Shown: positions 17,893 through 27,518, numbered from the stretch's first letter. The stretch is DNA of 64,000 nt from Paenibacillus vini (GCF_018403325.1 NZ_BOSL01000001.1:310001-374000), one strand, 5' to 3'. Numbers and translations: made by a program. The notes: generated from the sequence alone by a model not told the origin.

Positions 17893-18735
17893 ATGCTGAG
17901 AGGATTGACACTTGACGGCCTAGGCGCGGTGGAAAGTGAAGAGCGGTTCATCGAACTGGCGGGCGCGAGCGGTTTTCGGGCGGTTGACGTGGATGCCAGG
18001 GGATTGATCGAACGTCTGGGAACGGATGGGGCCCTTAAAAAACTCGAACAGCACGGAGTCGTCATTGGTGCGATCGGCTTGCCTGTAGAATGGAGGGCCG
18101 ACGAGGATGAGTTTCGGGCGGGGCTGACCGGCTTGACTGAAGCGGCTGCTGCTGCTCAGTCGTTGGGCTGCACGCGCTGCTGCACGTACATCTTGCCATC
18201 GACCGACGCAAAGCCTGCTCACTTTTTAGCGCTCGCCACCCGGCGTCTGAGAGTCTGCGCCCAAATACTCGGTGCCTTTGGTATCAGGATGGGACTGGAA
18301 TTCGTCGGACCGCATCATCTGCGGACGGCTTGGAAATACCCTTTCATCTGGACGATGGAAGAGACGCTGGACTGGATAGACGCGATCGGGGAGCCGAATG
18401 TCGGTTTGCTGCTGGATGCGTATCACTGGTATACGAACGGTCTATCTTCAGACGACATCGAGCGGCTGCAGGCGCAGCAAATCGTTCATGTGCATATCAA
18501 CGACGCGCCGAACTTGCCTCTCGAGGTTGTACGGGATAACGATCGTCTGTACCCTGGAGAAGGAGTCATCGATTTGGAAGGCTTTTTAAAAGGGTTGCAG
18601 CATATTGGCTATAACGGAATCGTGTCGCAGGAAGTTTTGACGCCAGACATGCCGAAAGATACGCCGGAGCAACTGATTCGCCGTTCCAAGGCAGGGTTCG
18701 ATCGCGTATTCGCCGCTGCAGGAATAAGTAAATAA
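17893..18735 (+). CDS. Sugar phosphate isomerase/epimerase-like TIM-barrel protein
   Basis: A 280-residue xylose-isomerase-like TIM barrel. Metal-binding blocks are visible in order: GLEFVGPH (Glu), LLLDAYHWY (Asp, His), HVHINDAP (His, Asp), LYPGEGVID and a final VSQEVL (Glu). Proteins of this type interconvert keto- and aldo-sugars or oxidised sugar derivatives. The ATG at 17893 was chosen over TTG 17875 because GAGGGAGG is correctly spaced only for it. It is last in the mannosidase operon; the substrate cannot be read from sequence. Confidence 0.85.
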   Translation: MLRGLTLDGLGAVESEERFIELAGASGFRAVDVDARGLIERLGTDGALKKLEQHGVVIGAIGLPVEWRADEDEFRAGLTGLTEAAAAAQSLGCTRCCTYILPSTDAKPAHFLALATRRLRVCAQILGAFGIRMGLEFVGPHHLRTAWKYPFIWTMEETLDWIDAIGEPNVGLLLDAYHWYTNGLSSDDIERLQAQQIVHVHINDAPNLPLEVVRDNDRLYPGEGVIDLEGFLKGLQHIGYNGIVSQEVLTPDMPKDTPEQLIRRSKAGFDRVFAAAGISK

Positions 18736-18767
18736 AATCGAATTACGGCCGACCGTTTTGATACCGA

Positions 18768-18813
18768 ATAGGACCCTTCTTGAAAAGCTCTCGGCTTTTC
18801 GGAAGGGTCCTAT
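18768..18813. terminator. Strong bidirectional hairpin between convergent genes
   Basis: ATAGGACCCTTC and GGAAGGGTCCTAT form the outer stem and GAAAAGC/GCTTTTC the inner stem. It ends the mannosidase operon and faces the convergent YesN-like regulator gene. Confidence 0.7.
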
Positions 18814-18902
18814 TGAGGTTGCTAGAATCATTCCTGCGAAATAGCTGGCTAGCGGGGTCTCTTCCAGCCGTTTCTTCATGATAAGGGGAGAGCGGAGTTA
18901 AT

Positions 18903-21158
18903 TTACCGGGATATCGCCGAGTCTCCATGGATTTCCCGATACTGCTTCGGAGTAAGGTTCGTGAACTTCTTGAATGCGGAAAAGAAATGCCCCTTGGATA
19001 TGAAGCCGCATTGATCCGCAATCTCCAGTACCGAGAGTTGGCTGGATACCAGCTTCTCTTTCACTCGCTCGATTCGTTCCTGGAGGATGTATTCGGACAA
19101 AGACGCGTTCATGATCTCCTTGAATAACTGCCGGATATAGCTCACGGAAAAGGAGAAATTGTCGGCTACCTGCTCTATCGATAATTGCGCATCCTGCAAA
19201 TGGTTGTCCACGTATTCTTTGATCTCCAGGACGATCTCTTCCTTGCGGTTCGAGGATTTCGGAACTTCGGTCTCGGACGCGAGTGTCGTGACGATGTCTT
19301 CCAGCCAAGCTTGAAACTCGGATAGCGTGCTGTACCGCTCCAGCAGTTGATGGATGCTGCTGATCTCGTGCAAGACGCTGGATTTGTTGAAGTTTTTGAG
19401 CAGATCGTAGGTGAAATAGGTCAAGTTAAGCTTGCAGTCGCGATAAGGAAGCTCATGGATGTGCTTCATCTGCTGGCGCAGCAGAACAACGGCGGTCTCC
19501 GCGCGGCCGCGGCGGATCGCTTTGATGATCTCGGCCGTCTCCAGCGCCTCGGATGCGGAAGGATACCCCGCCATAAACTCCTCATAATCGCTCTCCAGAA
19601 AAATTTGTTTTTCTCCGTCAAGGAATCGCAGCATCGTCAACTCGTAGATATGATCGTATACGTTTCGGAAATTAGCGCCGAAGTCATAGGCATTGCTAAT
19701 CGCGACGGTTGTATCGACGCGTAGAATGCGCGCCACTTGATTGTGCGCCTCTTCCAGAAGGCGTTGCAGTTGGAGCTCGCCCGATTCATGGCCGCCGATG
19801 ACGAGGATGAGATGATCGCCGCCCATATCCAAGCCCTCGGCCGCATAAGAACCGGCGCCAATCACCTCTTCGCTAATATTGCGTATCGCGTACTTAATCA
19901 ATTTCCGGGAAGGGAAATCGTAACGTTCGCAAAAGACCGTATAAGCTTCGATCCGCAGGACGGCCAAAAACAGGACTTTACAGGAAGCCAGCTTGGTCCG
20001 GGTCTGAATATATTCGTAGCTCTGGGTGCCAGGTGATCCGTGAAGCATCCACTGGGCGAGAAATTCACTTCGAACGAGATCGGATTGGTCTCTCATGGAG
20101 GCATGAAGCTGCTCCACATTGTTCAGCAGCATATCGATGCCATCGTTGATCCATTGGATATCCGGCTTGGCATCGGACGCGGAGTTTGCGACCGCTATTT
20201 TGTTCTTCAGTTTTTCCGACATAAAGGTAATGGAACGCAAGGAGCGGCGCGAACTCCAGAAGAACAACGCCGAAACGATTCCCAATAGCAGCAATGTATA
20301 CGTTATCAACTTTTGCTGATATGAGGATATATGGCGAGTCAAAATATGATACTCGGTCGAGTAATATATCGACCAGTTTTCGGTAGTCAGCTCGGCTGTA
20401 TTGACGAACCAGGTCTGATGCGGGAGCCGGACCTGGAAATCGCTGTCTTGGGCCTCCCGCCTTGCTTGATAAAGTTGTTCGTCCAATGCGGAATTGGATG
20501 CGCCTAATAAGACTAATCCGTCCTCGTCGAGAATCCGAATGTCTTGCTCCGAGGAGATTGTTTGGCCGAACAGAAGCTTTGACAGCTGCGGTTTATCGAT
20601 CAGGAGCACGAGATAGAAATCGGACGGCTTCTCGGGAGTCGCGGGCAGAATTAGAGCCAGGCAATTCGAACCGTCCGTCGGATGATCAAAAAAGTGCAAA
20701 TACTGGCGCCGGAATGATTTCACCCGCTCCAGCATGCCCTGGTCGGCAAAGGATTCAAACCGGACGATTCCGACTTTGGAGTCAACGACAAGACTCTGCT
20801 TCAAATTTATGAGATAGGATCGCTGGATAAGCGGTTCGGTTGACATGAAGTTGGATTGGGCGACAAGCGCAGCATGGTCGACGAGCGGATCCTTACTTGT
20901 ATTGAAGAACCAGTTCTGGATATTCTGATCGGCGTACATGCTTAGCCCATATGCTTTCAAATTGCCGAGAATCATTTCGGTCTTCGAAGCAAGATTGTTG
21001 ACTTCGTTCTGCGAATTGCTGCGCACCTCCAGCATAGTGTATTTCGCGAATTCCGCAGACAGGAAATAAACGAAAGGAATCATGGAACAGATCAGAACAG
21101 TGGTTAGTAATAGAAAAGTACGAAAATAAGTCTTCTGCAAAAAAGTTTTGATCTTCAT
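18903..21158 (-). CDS. Membrane-bound AraC-family regulator (YesN/YtdP-like)
   Basis: A 751-residue one-component regulator. A membrane segment at about 14-36 and another at about 283-303 flank an extracellular sensor region. A linker of about 300 residues follows, and the C-terminal 100 residues form an AraC DNA-binding domain (LSIEQVADNFSFSVSYIRQLFKEI, then IADQCGFISKGHFFSAFKKFTNLTPKQYREIHG). Such proteins usually control an adjacent lpl-type sugar importer. It is divergent from ABC importer 2, which is the likely target. The ribosome site before the ATG is weak (GGGGTG). Confidence 0.9.
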   Translation of the reverse strand: MKIKTFLQKTYFRTFLLLTTVLICSMIPFVYFLSAEFAKYTMLEVRSNSQNEVNNLASKTEMILGNLKAYGLSMYADQNIQNWFFNTSKDPLVDHAALVAQSNFMSTEPLIQRSYLINLKQSLVVDSKVGIVRFESFADQGMLERVKSFRRQYLHFFDHPTDGSNCLALILPATPEKPSDFYLVLLIDKPQLSKLLFGQTISSEQDIRILDEDGLVLLGASNSALDEQLYQARREAQDSDFQVRLPHQTWFVNTAELTTENWSIYYSTEYHILTRHISSYQQKLITYTLLLLGIVSALFFWSSRRSLRSITFMSEKLKNKIAVANSASDAKPDIQWINDGIDMLLNNVEQLHASMRDQSDLVRSEFLAQWMLHGSPGTQSYEYIQTRTKLASCKVLFLAVLRIEAYTVFCERYDFPSRKLIKYAIRNISEEVIGAGSYAAEGLDMGGDHLILVIGGHESGELQLQRLLEEAHNQVARILRVDTTVAISNAYDFGANFRNVYDHIYELTMLRFLDGEKQIFLESDYEEFMAGYPSASEALETAEIIKAIRRGRAETAVVLLRQQMKHIHELPYRDCKLNLTYFTYDLLKNFNKSSVLHEISSIHQLLERYSTLSEFQAWLEDIVTTLASETEVPKSSNRKEEIVLEIKEYVDNHLQDAQLSIEQVADNFSFSVSYIRQLFKEIMNASLSEYILQERIERVKEKLVSSQLSVLEIADQCGFISKGHFFSAFKKFTNLTPKQYREIHGDSAISR

Positions 21159-21401
21159 ATAATTCCAGCACCCCGTGCTTCATGGATTGACACTCTTTAC
21201 TCAATCATATCCTGGCTTTCGTGTGAAGTCCTCATTTTGACAAAGTACAAATTAGGATGACTCCGGAGACCGGATTACCGCGTTTTAGTACCCCTTGTGA
21301 CACAATGAGGACTATTCCGCGATTCTACTTCCGTACATAATAAACACTGTCAGGATATGGCCACATCGGACAGAACAGACAGAATGGAGGGATACTATAA
21401 A

Positions 21402-22313
21402 TTGAGAATGTTTAGAGATCTTGTAAAGAACCGGGGCTTGTATTCGATGGCGATACCGGGAATCGTCTTTCTCGTTGTCTTCTCCTACATTCCTCTGTCC
21501 GGACATCTGCTGGCGTTTAAGGACTTTCAAATCAGCAAAGGCATATGGGGCAGTGATTGGGTGGGGCTGGACAACTTTCGCTTCTTTTTCTCCAATCGGG
21601 ATTGGATTCAAGTTACGGTCAATACAGTGTATTTAAATGGATTGTTCATCATTTTCGAGATGGTCTTTGCGCTTCTCATCGCGCTCTTCTTGAATGAGAT
21701 TCGCTTGAAATGGTTTAAGCGTACGATCCAATCCGTCGTCTTCCTTCCTTACTTCATTTCCTGGGTCGTCGTAGGATATATGGCTTTCATTCTATTCAAC
21801 AATACGGACGGTCTGATTAACCGCGTCCTGGGCATGAGCGGACTTCAAGCCGTCAATTGGTACCAGACCCCATGGGTATGGCCGATCATTCTAACTTTAA
21901 CGCGAATCTGGAAGAGCGCCGGCTACTACTCAATTATTCTGCTCGCTGCCATTACCGGTTTCTCCTCCGATTACTATGAGAGCGCCCGCCTGGACGGAGC
22001 CACGCGGCTGCAGCAGATGAGATACATTACGATGCCCTTGCTGAAGCCGCAAATCATCATTCTGGTTCTCTTGGGAGTCGGACGGATTTTCTATGGGGAT
22101 TTCGGGATGATCTACGGAATAATCGGGGACAACGGGATTTTATTCCCGACGACCGATGTCATCGATACGTATTCCTACCGGGCGTTGAGACAACTAGGCA
22201 ATTTCAGCATGTCATCGGCTATCGTGTTCTATCAGTCGATCATGGGACTTATAGCCGTCGTTTCGTTTAATGCCTTGGTTCGGAAAATCGATAAGGACTC
22301 CAGATTATTCTAA
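21402..22313 (+). CDS. Sugar ABC transporter permease 1 of importer 2 (LplB family)
   Basis: A membrane protein of about 303 residues with six predicted spanning segments and the EAA loop YESARLDGATRLQQMRYITM. A longer frame from ATG 21357 exists, but GGAGGG at 21386-21391 is correctly spaced for TTG 21402, so the shorter form is preferred; ATG 21408 is an alternative. It is divergently transcribed from the YesN-like regulator and forms the channel with the next gene. Confidence 0.88.
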   Translation: MRMFRDLVKNRGLYSMAIPGIVFLVVFSYIPLSGHLLAFKDFQISKGIWGSDWVGLDNFRFFFSNRDWIQVTVNTVYLNGLFIIFEMVFALLIALFLNEIRLKWFKRTIQSVVFLPYFISWVVVGYMAFILFNNTDGLINRVLGMSGLQAVNWYQTPWVWPIILTLTRIWKSAGYYSIILLAAITGFSSDYYESARLDGATRLQQMRYITMPLLKPQIIILVLLGVGRIFYGDFGMIYGIIGDNGILFPTTDVIDTYSYRALRQLGNFSMSSAIVFYQSIMGLIAVVSFNALVRKIDKDSRLF

Positions 22314-22344
22314 ATTCGCGGAAAGTAAGGGAGGTGAACTTCAT

Positions 22345-23256
22345 ATGAATCGTCCGGTTGCTCTGATCCCGCCCGCGCAAGTCCGGCGGACTGGCGGCAT
22401 TTCCGATAAAATGGCGATGTTCATGTTTGGACTGTTTTTGATTATGTTTGCGCTGGTTTGCTTGTTTCCTTTCTGGCTGATGGTCATCAATTCGTTCTCC
22501 AGCACCCGAAGTTTGGCGGTGAACGGATACTCCATTTGGCCGGATGAGTTCACGCTGGAGTCGTATCGATTCCTCCTTCAGGGCAAACAAATGTTTATCA
22601 GCTATGGCATCACGATCGCTGTAACGGCCATCGGAACCGCGATCGGCCTTGTCGTCACCGCGTTGTTTGCTTACGTGCTGGCCCATCCGAAAAACCGATA
22701 CGGCGGCTTCCTCTCGTTCATGACCTACGTGCCGATGGTCTTCGGGTCGGGGCTCGTCGGCTTCTATCTTCTGGTCGTGCAGTGGCTGCATCTGAAAGAT
22801 ACGCTGTGGGCGCTTGTGCTTCCATATGTCATGAATCCGTTCTTTGCGTTTATCTTGGTCTCGTTCTATCGCTCTTTACCTTATGAATTGAACGAATCGG
22901 CTAACATTGACGGCGCAGGAGAGTGGACGATCTTCTTCAAAATTATCCGGCCGATCTCGACGCCGGTCATTGCGACGATCAGCTTGTTCTACGCCTTGCA
23001 ATATTGGAACGATTGGTGGCTGTCGCTTTTGTTTATCGATAACAGCGATATGTACCCGCTCCAGTTGCTTCTTCGGCAGCTTATGTCGCAAATGCAGCTC
23101 ACGTCGCTCAATCACGGCAATGTGCTGACGCTGCCGCCGGCGGAAGGGGTCAAGCTGGCAACGGTATGCCTGACGATCGGTCCGATTATACTTGTCTATC
23201 CTATGGTTCAGAAATATTTCGTGAAAGGTCTGACCCTCGGCTCGATAAAAGGTTAA
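22345..23256 (+). CDS. Sugar ABC transporter permease 2 of importer 2 (YtcP/AraQ family)
   Basis: The 303-residue membrane protein has the EAA loop NESANIDGAGEWTIFFKIIR and the C-terminus FVKGLTLGSIKG, closely parallel to the permease at 9610-10509. GGGAGGTG lies 8 bases before ATG 22345; an upstream in-frame ATG inside the previous gene was rejected. It is the second channel subunit of importer 2. Confidence 0.9.
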   Translation: MNRPVALIPPAQVRRTGGISDKMAMFMFGLFLIMFALVCLFPFWLMVINSFSSTRSLAVNGYSIWPDEFTLESYRFLLQGKQMFISYGITIAVTAIGTAIGLVVTALFAYVLAHPKNRYGGFLSFMTYVPMVFGSGLVGFYLLVVQWLHLKDTLWALVLPYVMNPFFAFILVSFYRSLPYELNESANIDGAGEWTIFFKIIRPISTPVIATISLFYALQYWNDWWLSLLFIDNSDMYPLQLLLRQLMSQMQLTSLNHGNVLTLPPAEGVKLATVCLTIGPIILVYPMVQKYFVKGLTLGSIKG

Positions 23257-23346
23257 GCGGGGCTTGATACGAATGGCTGAGCGTGTCGATATGGACCGGT
23301 CCGGCCGCTTCTATATAAGATGATTATTTGAAGGGAGTAAATATAC

Positions 23347-24888
23347 ATGGCCAAATCAAAACGCAAGTTCTTGGGGACAGCGCTGCTCGGACTGGCAATC
23401 GCCTTATCCGGGTGTGCCGGCAACGGCGGGAACGCTTCCGCGCCAGATCATTCCGGGGGGACCGGGTCTTCATCCCTTGATCCAGTTACGTTGGAGGTTG
23501 TTGTTCCAGGGGCGAAAGGAGCTAATTACGATGAGGTGCTGGCAGAAGTCAACAAGAGATTAAAAGCCGAGATGAACACACAGGTTAAATTTACATTCGT
23601 TGACTTTGCCGATCTGAATCAGAAGACCAACGTCATGCTTGCCTCGGGAGAAAGTGTAGATTTGATATTCGATGCTCCGTGGTTGCACTTGGACACCATG
23701 GCTTCTCAGGGCTATTATGAAGAATTAAGCGAACTTCTGGATCAATACGGGCCTAATGTGAAAAATACGAGACCGGAACAAATGTGGGACGCGAACAAAA
23801 TTAACGGCAGCATCTATGGCGTTCCGTTGGGGAGCGCCTATACCCAGCAGAGATCCGTCTTCATCCGCAAGGACTTGAGGGAGCAATTGAACCTGCAGCC
23901 CGTAAAAACGTATGAGGATCTGAAAGCTTATCTCTATGCCGTTCGTGACAGTAAGTCCGGGATCACGCCGCTGCTCGCAGGCGCAGACGATGTCACTTAC
24001 AGTTGGGTCAACTGGCTGATCCGGGACGATACCAGCGTCAACATCCGTCCGACGAATTTTGCCGGAGCCAGCTTGATGCTGTATTACAAGGGGAACGATG
24101 GAAAGGTTTATAATTTCTTTGAAACCAAGGAACCGAAGATCTGGTCCAATATTCAGGATGTCCGCAAACTATTCGTCGACAAAGTGATGTCGCAGGACGT
24201 CTTGACGAATAAAAGCAATCCGGCGGAAATGCAGCTTCAGAACAAAGTCGCAGCCACACCCCAAATGGTCTTTGGCATTCCCCAATCGTACAACGACCAG
24301 TTAAAGCAGGTTGTGCCCGAGGGTGAGCTGGAAGCCGTTCGTTTGTTTGACCTAACTCCCGGTAAGAACCTGTCCAATTTCAAAATGGATAATTTCATCT
24401 GCATTGTAAAGACGAGCAAACATAAAGATCGCGCGATGATGTTTCTAGATTGGGCGAACCGACAGGAGAATTATGATCTGCTAGAGCACGGGATTGAAGG
24501 CGTAAACTGGAAACAGGCCGGCGAGCATCAATACGAGACACTGAACAACGATGGCGGCATCGTCTCATTTCAACTCATGCTCAATCCTACGTTAGAACGG
24601 GAATGGGTCGGTACGGACGAAGAAACTCAAAAGTTCAGTCAATTCATTACTGAGGCCGACAACTTCACGAAGGATGTCATGACCGGCTTTACCTTCGATC
24701 CGACTCCGGTGAAGAACGAAGTGGCCCAGTTTGCGACCATTCAAGCCAAATATTATAGCGGAATATTTAACGGGGCGCTTGATCCGGATGAATACTTCGC
24801 CAAGTTCAAAGGGGAAGGCGAAGCGGTGCTGGGGAAAATCCAGACCGAGCTTCAGAATCAAGTTGACGCTTTCTTGGCAAAAAAATAG
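23347..24888 (+). CDS. Extracellular solute-binding lipoprotein of ABC importer 2
   Basis: The 513-residue protein begins with a lipoprotein signal (LAIALSGC) followed by a Gly/Ser-rich spacer, then a family 1 solute-binding fold. It is diverged from the binding protein at 10613-12241, implying a different ligand. AAGGGAG precedes the ATG. No glycosidase follows it directly; a strong terminator ends the operon. Confidence 0.9.
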   Translation: MAKSKRKFLGTALLGLAIALSGCAGNGGNASAPDHSGGTGSSSLDPVTLEVVVPGAKGANYDEVLAEVNKRLKAEMNTQVKFTFVDFADLNQKTNVMLASGESVDLIFDAPWLHLDTMASQGYYEELSELLDQYGPNVKNTRPEQMWDANKINGSIYGVPLGSAYTQQRSVFIRKDLREQLNLQPVKTYEDLKAYLYAVRDSKSGITPLLAGADDVTYSWVNWLIRDDTSVNIRPTNFAGASLMLYYKGNDGKVYNFFETKEPKIWSNIQDVRKLFVDKVMSQDVLTNKSNPAEMQLQNKVAATPQMVFGIPQSYNDQLKQVVPEGELEAVRLFDLTPGKNLSNFKMDNFICIVKTSKHKDRAMMFLDWANRQENYDLLEHGIEGVNWKQAGEHQYETLNNDGGIVSFQLMLNPTLEREWVGTDEETQKFSQFITEADNFTKDVMTGFTFDPTPVKNEVAQFATIQAKYYSGIFNGALDPDEYFAKFKGEGEAVLGKIQTELQNQVDAFLAKK

Positions 24889-24932
24889 AAGTGTTGCCGT
24901 TCATCCGAACAACGACCCGCGCAAAAAGTAAT

Positions 24933-24968
24933 AAAAAGCCTGTTGAAAAATTTCAACAGGCTTTTTAT
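24933..24968. terminator. Terminator after ABC importer 2
   Basis: AAAAAGCCTGTTGAAA and TTTCAACAGGCTTTTT form a perfect 16-base stem with a 2-base loop and A/T flanks on both sides, so it can work in either direction. Confidence 0.9.
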
Positions 24969-25103
24969 TATGATTCTCCCTCTTATTAGAACCGTTAGGT
25001 AACTTCCTTGGCGTGTGCGATTGCTTTTTCTTTAATAGCCGTAGCTTGCTCCAATGGCCCGTATCGAGCGAAAGCAACTCAAAAAGACGGAAAATGAACA
25101 AAC

Positions 25104-25148
25104 AGAAACGGACTAGTGTTGGAGATTACGCTAGTCCGTTTCTGTTTC
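25104..25148. repeat. Perfect stem-loop between importer 2 and the esterase gene
   Basis: ACAGAAACGGACTAG and CTAGTCCGTTTCTGT form a 15-base stem around a 14-base loop. It could be the terminator of the minus-strand esterase gene or part of an inverted-repeat element; the T run is weak. Confidence 0.5.
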
Positions 25149-25200
25149 CATTGAGTATGAAGCGGTTCTTTTCGCGGGTCGTTATGTTATAACGACAAGA

Positions 25201-26202
25201 CTACCGGGAAACAGGGTTGGACAGGGAACAAGCCTGAGTGATCGTCCCGGCCAAGTGTTCGGCCATCTGACGATGCTTCTTGACGGAGGGATGTCCGCAG
25301 CCTCCCATGCCGTCTTCCGGCCGTTGGATGAGCGGGAACTCCACGAAGTGAATATTCTCGTCGCCGTCCTCGTTGAGACTTTCTACAAGAGCCTTCAAAT
25401 AAGGGCTCGGACCAAGGGTCATCGGGCCGATGGCGCAGAACAATTGGGCGGATGGATATCTGTCGCGAATGAAACCTGTCAATTTGCGGTATTGTTCAAT
25501 GTAATCCGTAGGCTCGATGGGCGCGGACCAATCATTGGTTCCAAGATTAACGACAATCATTTCAGGAACGAATGGATCCATGGCTTCCTGATCGAGATAA
25601 GGACAGATAGTTTCCATAAAATAATCCGACATGCGGCCTTCCTTGGCACCGCCGAAATTCTGATAGCAACCCGTACCGGATGCGCCTACGATCAAAGTTT
25701 CAGCATTCAAAAGCTGACCGGTCAGCGCGCTGTAAGCAAGCGCGATATTTTCTCGCGAAGCATCGCAATCGCAGGGAATCTGCGCCTCGTTACCAAAGCC
25801 GCAAGTGATCGAATCGCCGATGATGAGCATACGGTGGGGTAGAGGGGCCGGCGGGCTGAGAAAAGTTCCGTTCTCTGTCGTTAAATCGGTGAATTTAATG
25901 CTGCCGAATGCCGCTTCCGTGCGTTTCTGCAGCGTTAAGGTATGGGGCGCGTCCTCCAGGTCGTCCGCAAGCTGGTACAACCGGTTATCCGGATCTATTC
26001 TCATCACCCGCACCGGGAGATCGTCGATATAGACGTTCACCCAGCTTTTCCCCTCTCCATTGACATCCTCGATTTCGGCGGTGATTTCCCGTCCCTGAAA
26101 GCGCACGGTTATCGCGCTCCCCGGAAGAAAACAGGAGATTCCGTCCTGTTCTTGATGAAAAAGCCCATGTCTGAGGCTTGAGTTCAAAAAGTCGAATTTC
26201 AT
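25201..26202 (-). CDS. CE2-like SGNH acetylesterase with N-terminal jelly-roll domain
   Basis: A 333-residue two-domain esterase. Residues 1-110 form a beta domain (FLPGSAITVRFQGREITAEI). The SGNH domain follows with LIIGDSITCGFGNE (Ser), VGASGTGCYQNFGG, VVNLGTNDWSAP and GGCGHPS (His). The residue three before the His is Gly, not Asp, which fits carbohydrate esterase family 2, where a Ser-His dyad is used. The second ATG of the frame was chosen because AAAGGAAGT sits just before it. No signal peptide is seen. It probably removes acetyl groups from imported oligosaccharides. Confidence 0.82.
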   Translation of the reverse strand: MKFDFLNSSLRHGLFHQEQDGISCFLPGSAITVRFQGREITAEIEDVNGEGKSWVNVYIDDLPVRVMRIDPDNRLYQLADDLEDAPHTLTLQKRTEAAFGSIKFTDLTTENGTFLSPPAPLPHRMLIIGDSITCGFGNEAQIPCDCDASRENIALAYSALTGQLLNAETLIVGASGTGCYQNFGGAKEGRMSDYFMETICPYLDQEAMDPFVPEMIVVNLGTNDWSAPIEPTDYIEQYRKLTGFIRDRYPSAQLFCAIGPMTLGPSPYLKALVESLNEDGDENIHFVEFPLIQRPEDGMGGCGHPSVKKHRQMAEHLAGTITQACSLSNPVSR

Positions 26203-26243
26203 AAAATGACTTCCTTTCATGGATGATCTATTTAGTTTAAAAG

Positions 26244-27305
26244 TTATACATAAGGGTTCTCGCAGGTAGACTCCCGGATCACCAAAGAGACGCCCGACAA
26301 TATTTTCGTGTTGCCTCCATGGGTTTTGCCTTGAATAACCTGGTTCAGTAAATTCGCGGCGTTTCTGCCGATTTCCTCGAAATTTTGCCGGACGGTGGAC
26401 AACCCGATCGACAGGTTACCGGCATGGTCCCAATCGTCGAATCCCATAACGGAAACCTCCTGTGGAATTTTGACGCCGCGACCGGTCAGTTGTCCGATGA
26501 TTTCAATGGCAAGCTTGTCATTGGAGCAAAACAAAGCGGTAACGTCCCGCTTAAAAATGCTGTCGACCAGTGCGTCATAATCGATGCAGGTCAACAAATC
26601 ATCGTCGGTAACCGGAAGCCCTGCCTGGCGCATGGCACTGCAATAGCCGGCGAACCGCTCCTGCTCGGATTGAAGGAAGAAGTGAAAGCTTGCGAATTTT
26701 ATTTTGGAGTGCTTCAGGCGAATCAGCTCCCGGGTAGCCAGGATCGCCCCGTCGTAATTGTCGCATCCGGAAAAATAGCCGGGATGATCCACGTTGTACC
26801 GATCTACCAACAGGTAGGGGATGTCGTTTTTTTCGATTAGCAGATAGTTATCCTTGCTTTGGATCGGATCGAACGGATAAATCAGGAAACCGTCGACCTT
26901 CCGGTCCAGCATTTTTTGAATGGATGCTTGTTCGACGGCCAAATTTTCGTTGCTCCATTCCACGATTAAGGAGTAATTGAATTCGGCTGCCGCTTGTTGC
27001 GCTCCCTTGATGATCTTCATATACGATACGTCGAAGTTGTCCTCTGCCGATAAAATGAACGCGATCAAATGACTCGAATTGTCCGCGGCTTGAGCTCCGT
27101 TTACGAAAGAGCCCTTTCTTTTGATTCGCGTGATTACGCCTTCGTTGGCCAGTTCCGTCATCGCTTTTCGAATGGTTATTCCGCTGACCTGAAATTGGTT
27201 CATAAGATCTTCTTCATTCGGCAGTTTATCGCCGGGTTGAAGCTCTCCGGCTTGAATCTGATGCAGCAGCGCTTGTTTTACCGCTTCGTACTTCGGCTCG
27301 TTCAC
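26244..27305 (-). CDS. GntR-type winged-helix regulator with LacI-like domain (second paralogue)
   Basis: A 353-residue AraR-type repressor: winged helix at residues 4-72 (LPNEEDLMNQF, SGITIRKAMTELA, RIKRKGSFV) and a sugar-binding effector domain after residue 80, ending with CSNDKLAIEIIGQL and SVMGFDDWD. It starts at GTG with AGAGGAG seven bases upstream. It is a paralogue of the regulator at 5031-6104. Two copies of a perfect palindrome in its divergent promoter region make it the likely controller of both flanking esterase genes. Confidence 0.88.
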   Translation of the reverse strand: MNEPKYEAVKQALLHQIQAGELQPGDKLPNEEDLMNQFQVSGITIRKAMTELANEGVITRIKRKGSFVNGAQAADNSSHLIAFILSAEDNFDVSYMKIIKGAQQAAAEFNYSLIVEWSNENLAVEQASIQKMLDRKVDGFLIYPFDPIQSKDNYLLIEKNDIPYLLVDRYNVDHPGYFSGCDNYDGAILATRELIRLKHSKIKFASFHFFLQSEQERFAGYCSAMRQAGLPVTDDDLLTCIDYDALVDSIFKRDVTALFCSNDKLAIEIIGQLTGRGVKIPQEVSVMGFDDWDHAGNLSIGLSTVRQNFEEIGRNAANLLNQVIQGKTHGGNTKILSGVSLVIRESTCENPYV

Positions 27306-27363
27306 AAAAATTCTCCTCTTTTACAGTCTCCTGAATCCTATCCGGCTCTATAATTATTTTATA

Positions 27364-27375
27364 AAAGTATACTTT
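27364..27375. promoter_or_regulatory. Operator AAAGTATACTTT, regulator-proximal copy
   Basis: A perfect 12-base palindrome 59 bases upstream of the GntR-type regulator start, in A/T-rich DNA. The identical palindrome recurs 143 bases away on the esterase side. Confidence 0.6.
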
Positions 27376-27506
27376 ATTTATATAATAAATTCAAGCATCT
27401 GTACCTGTTTTACATTATATATGTATATATTATAACGGGATATCTGGTTTATAATTGACCGGAATATATACAAAATGATAGTATAAGTATAGTTTTATTA
27501 TATAAT

Positions 27507-27518
27507 AAAGTATACTTT
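27507..27518. promoter_or_regulatory. Operator AAAGTATACTTT, esterase-proximal copy
   Basis: The same 12-base palindrome, here extended to ATAAAGTATACTTTAT, lies 59 bases before the esterase start. The symmetric placement of two identical sites suggests binding at both divergent promoters, possibly with looping. Confidence 0.6.

Larger units (their letters stand above)
24889..25200. other. Gene-free stretch with nested inverted repeats
   Basis: It contains the importer 2 terminator, a second perfect stem-loop (25104-25148) and a perfect 11-base inverted repeat, AACGACCCGCG at 24911-24921 and CGCGGGTCGTT at 25173-25183, bounding about 270 bases. No coding potential is evident. The outer pair could mark a small mobile element. 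Confidence 0.45.
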
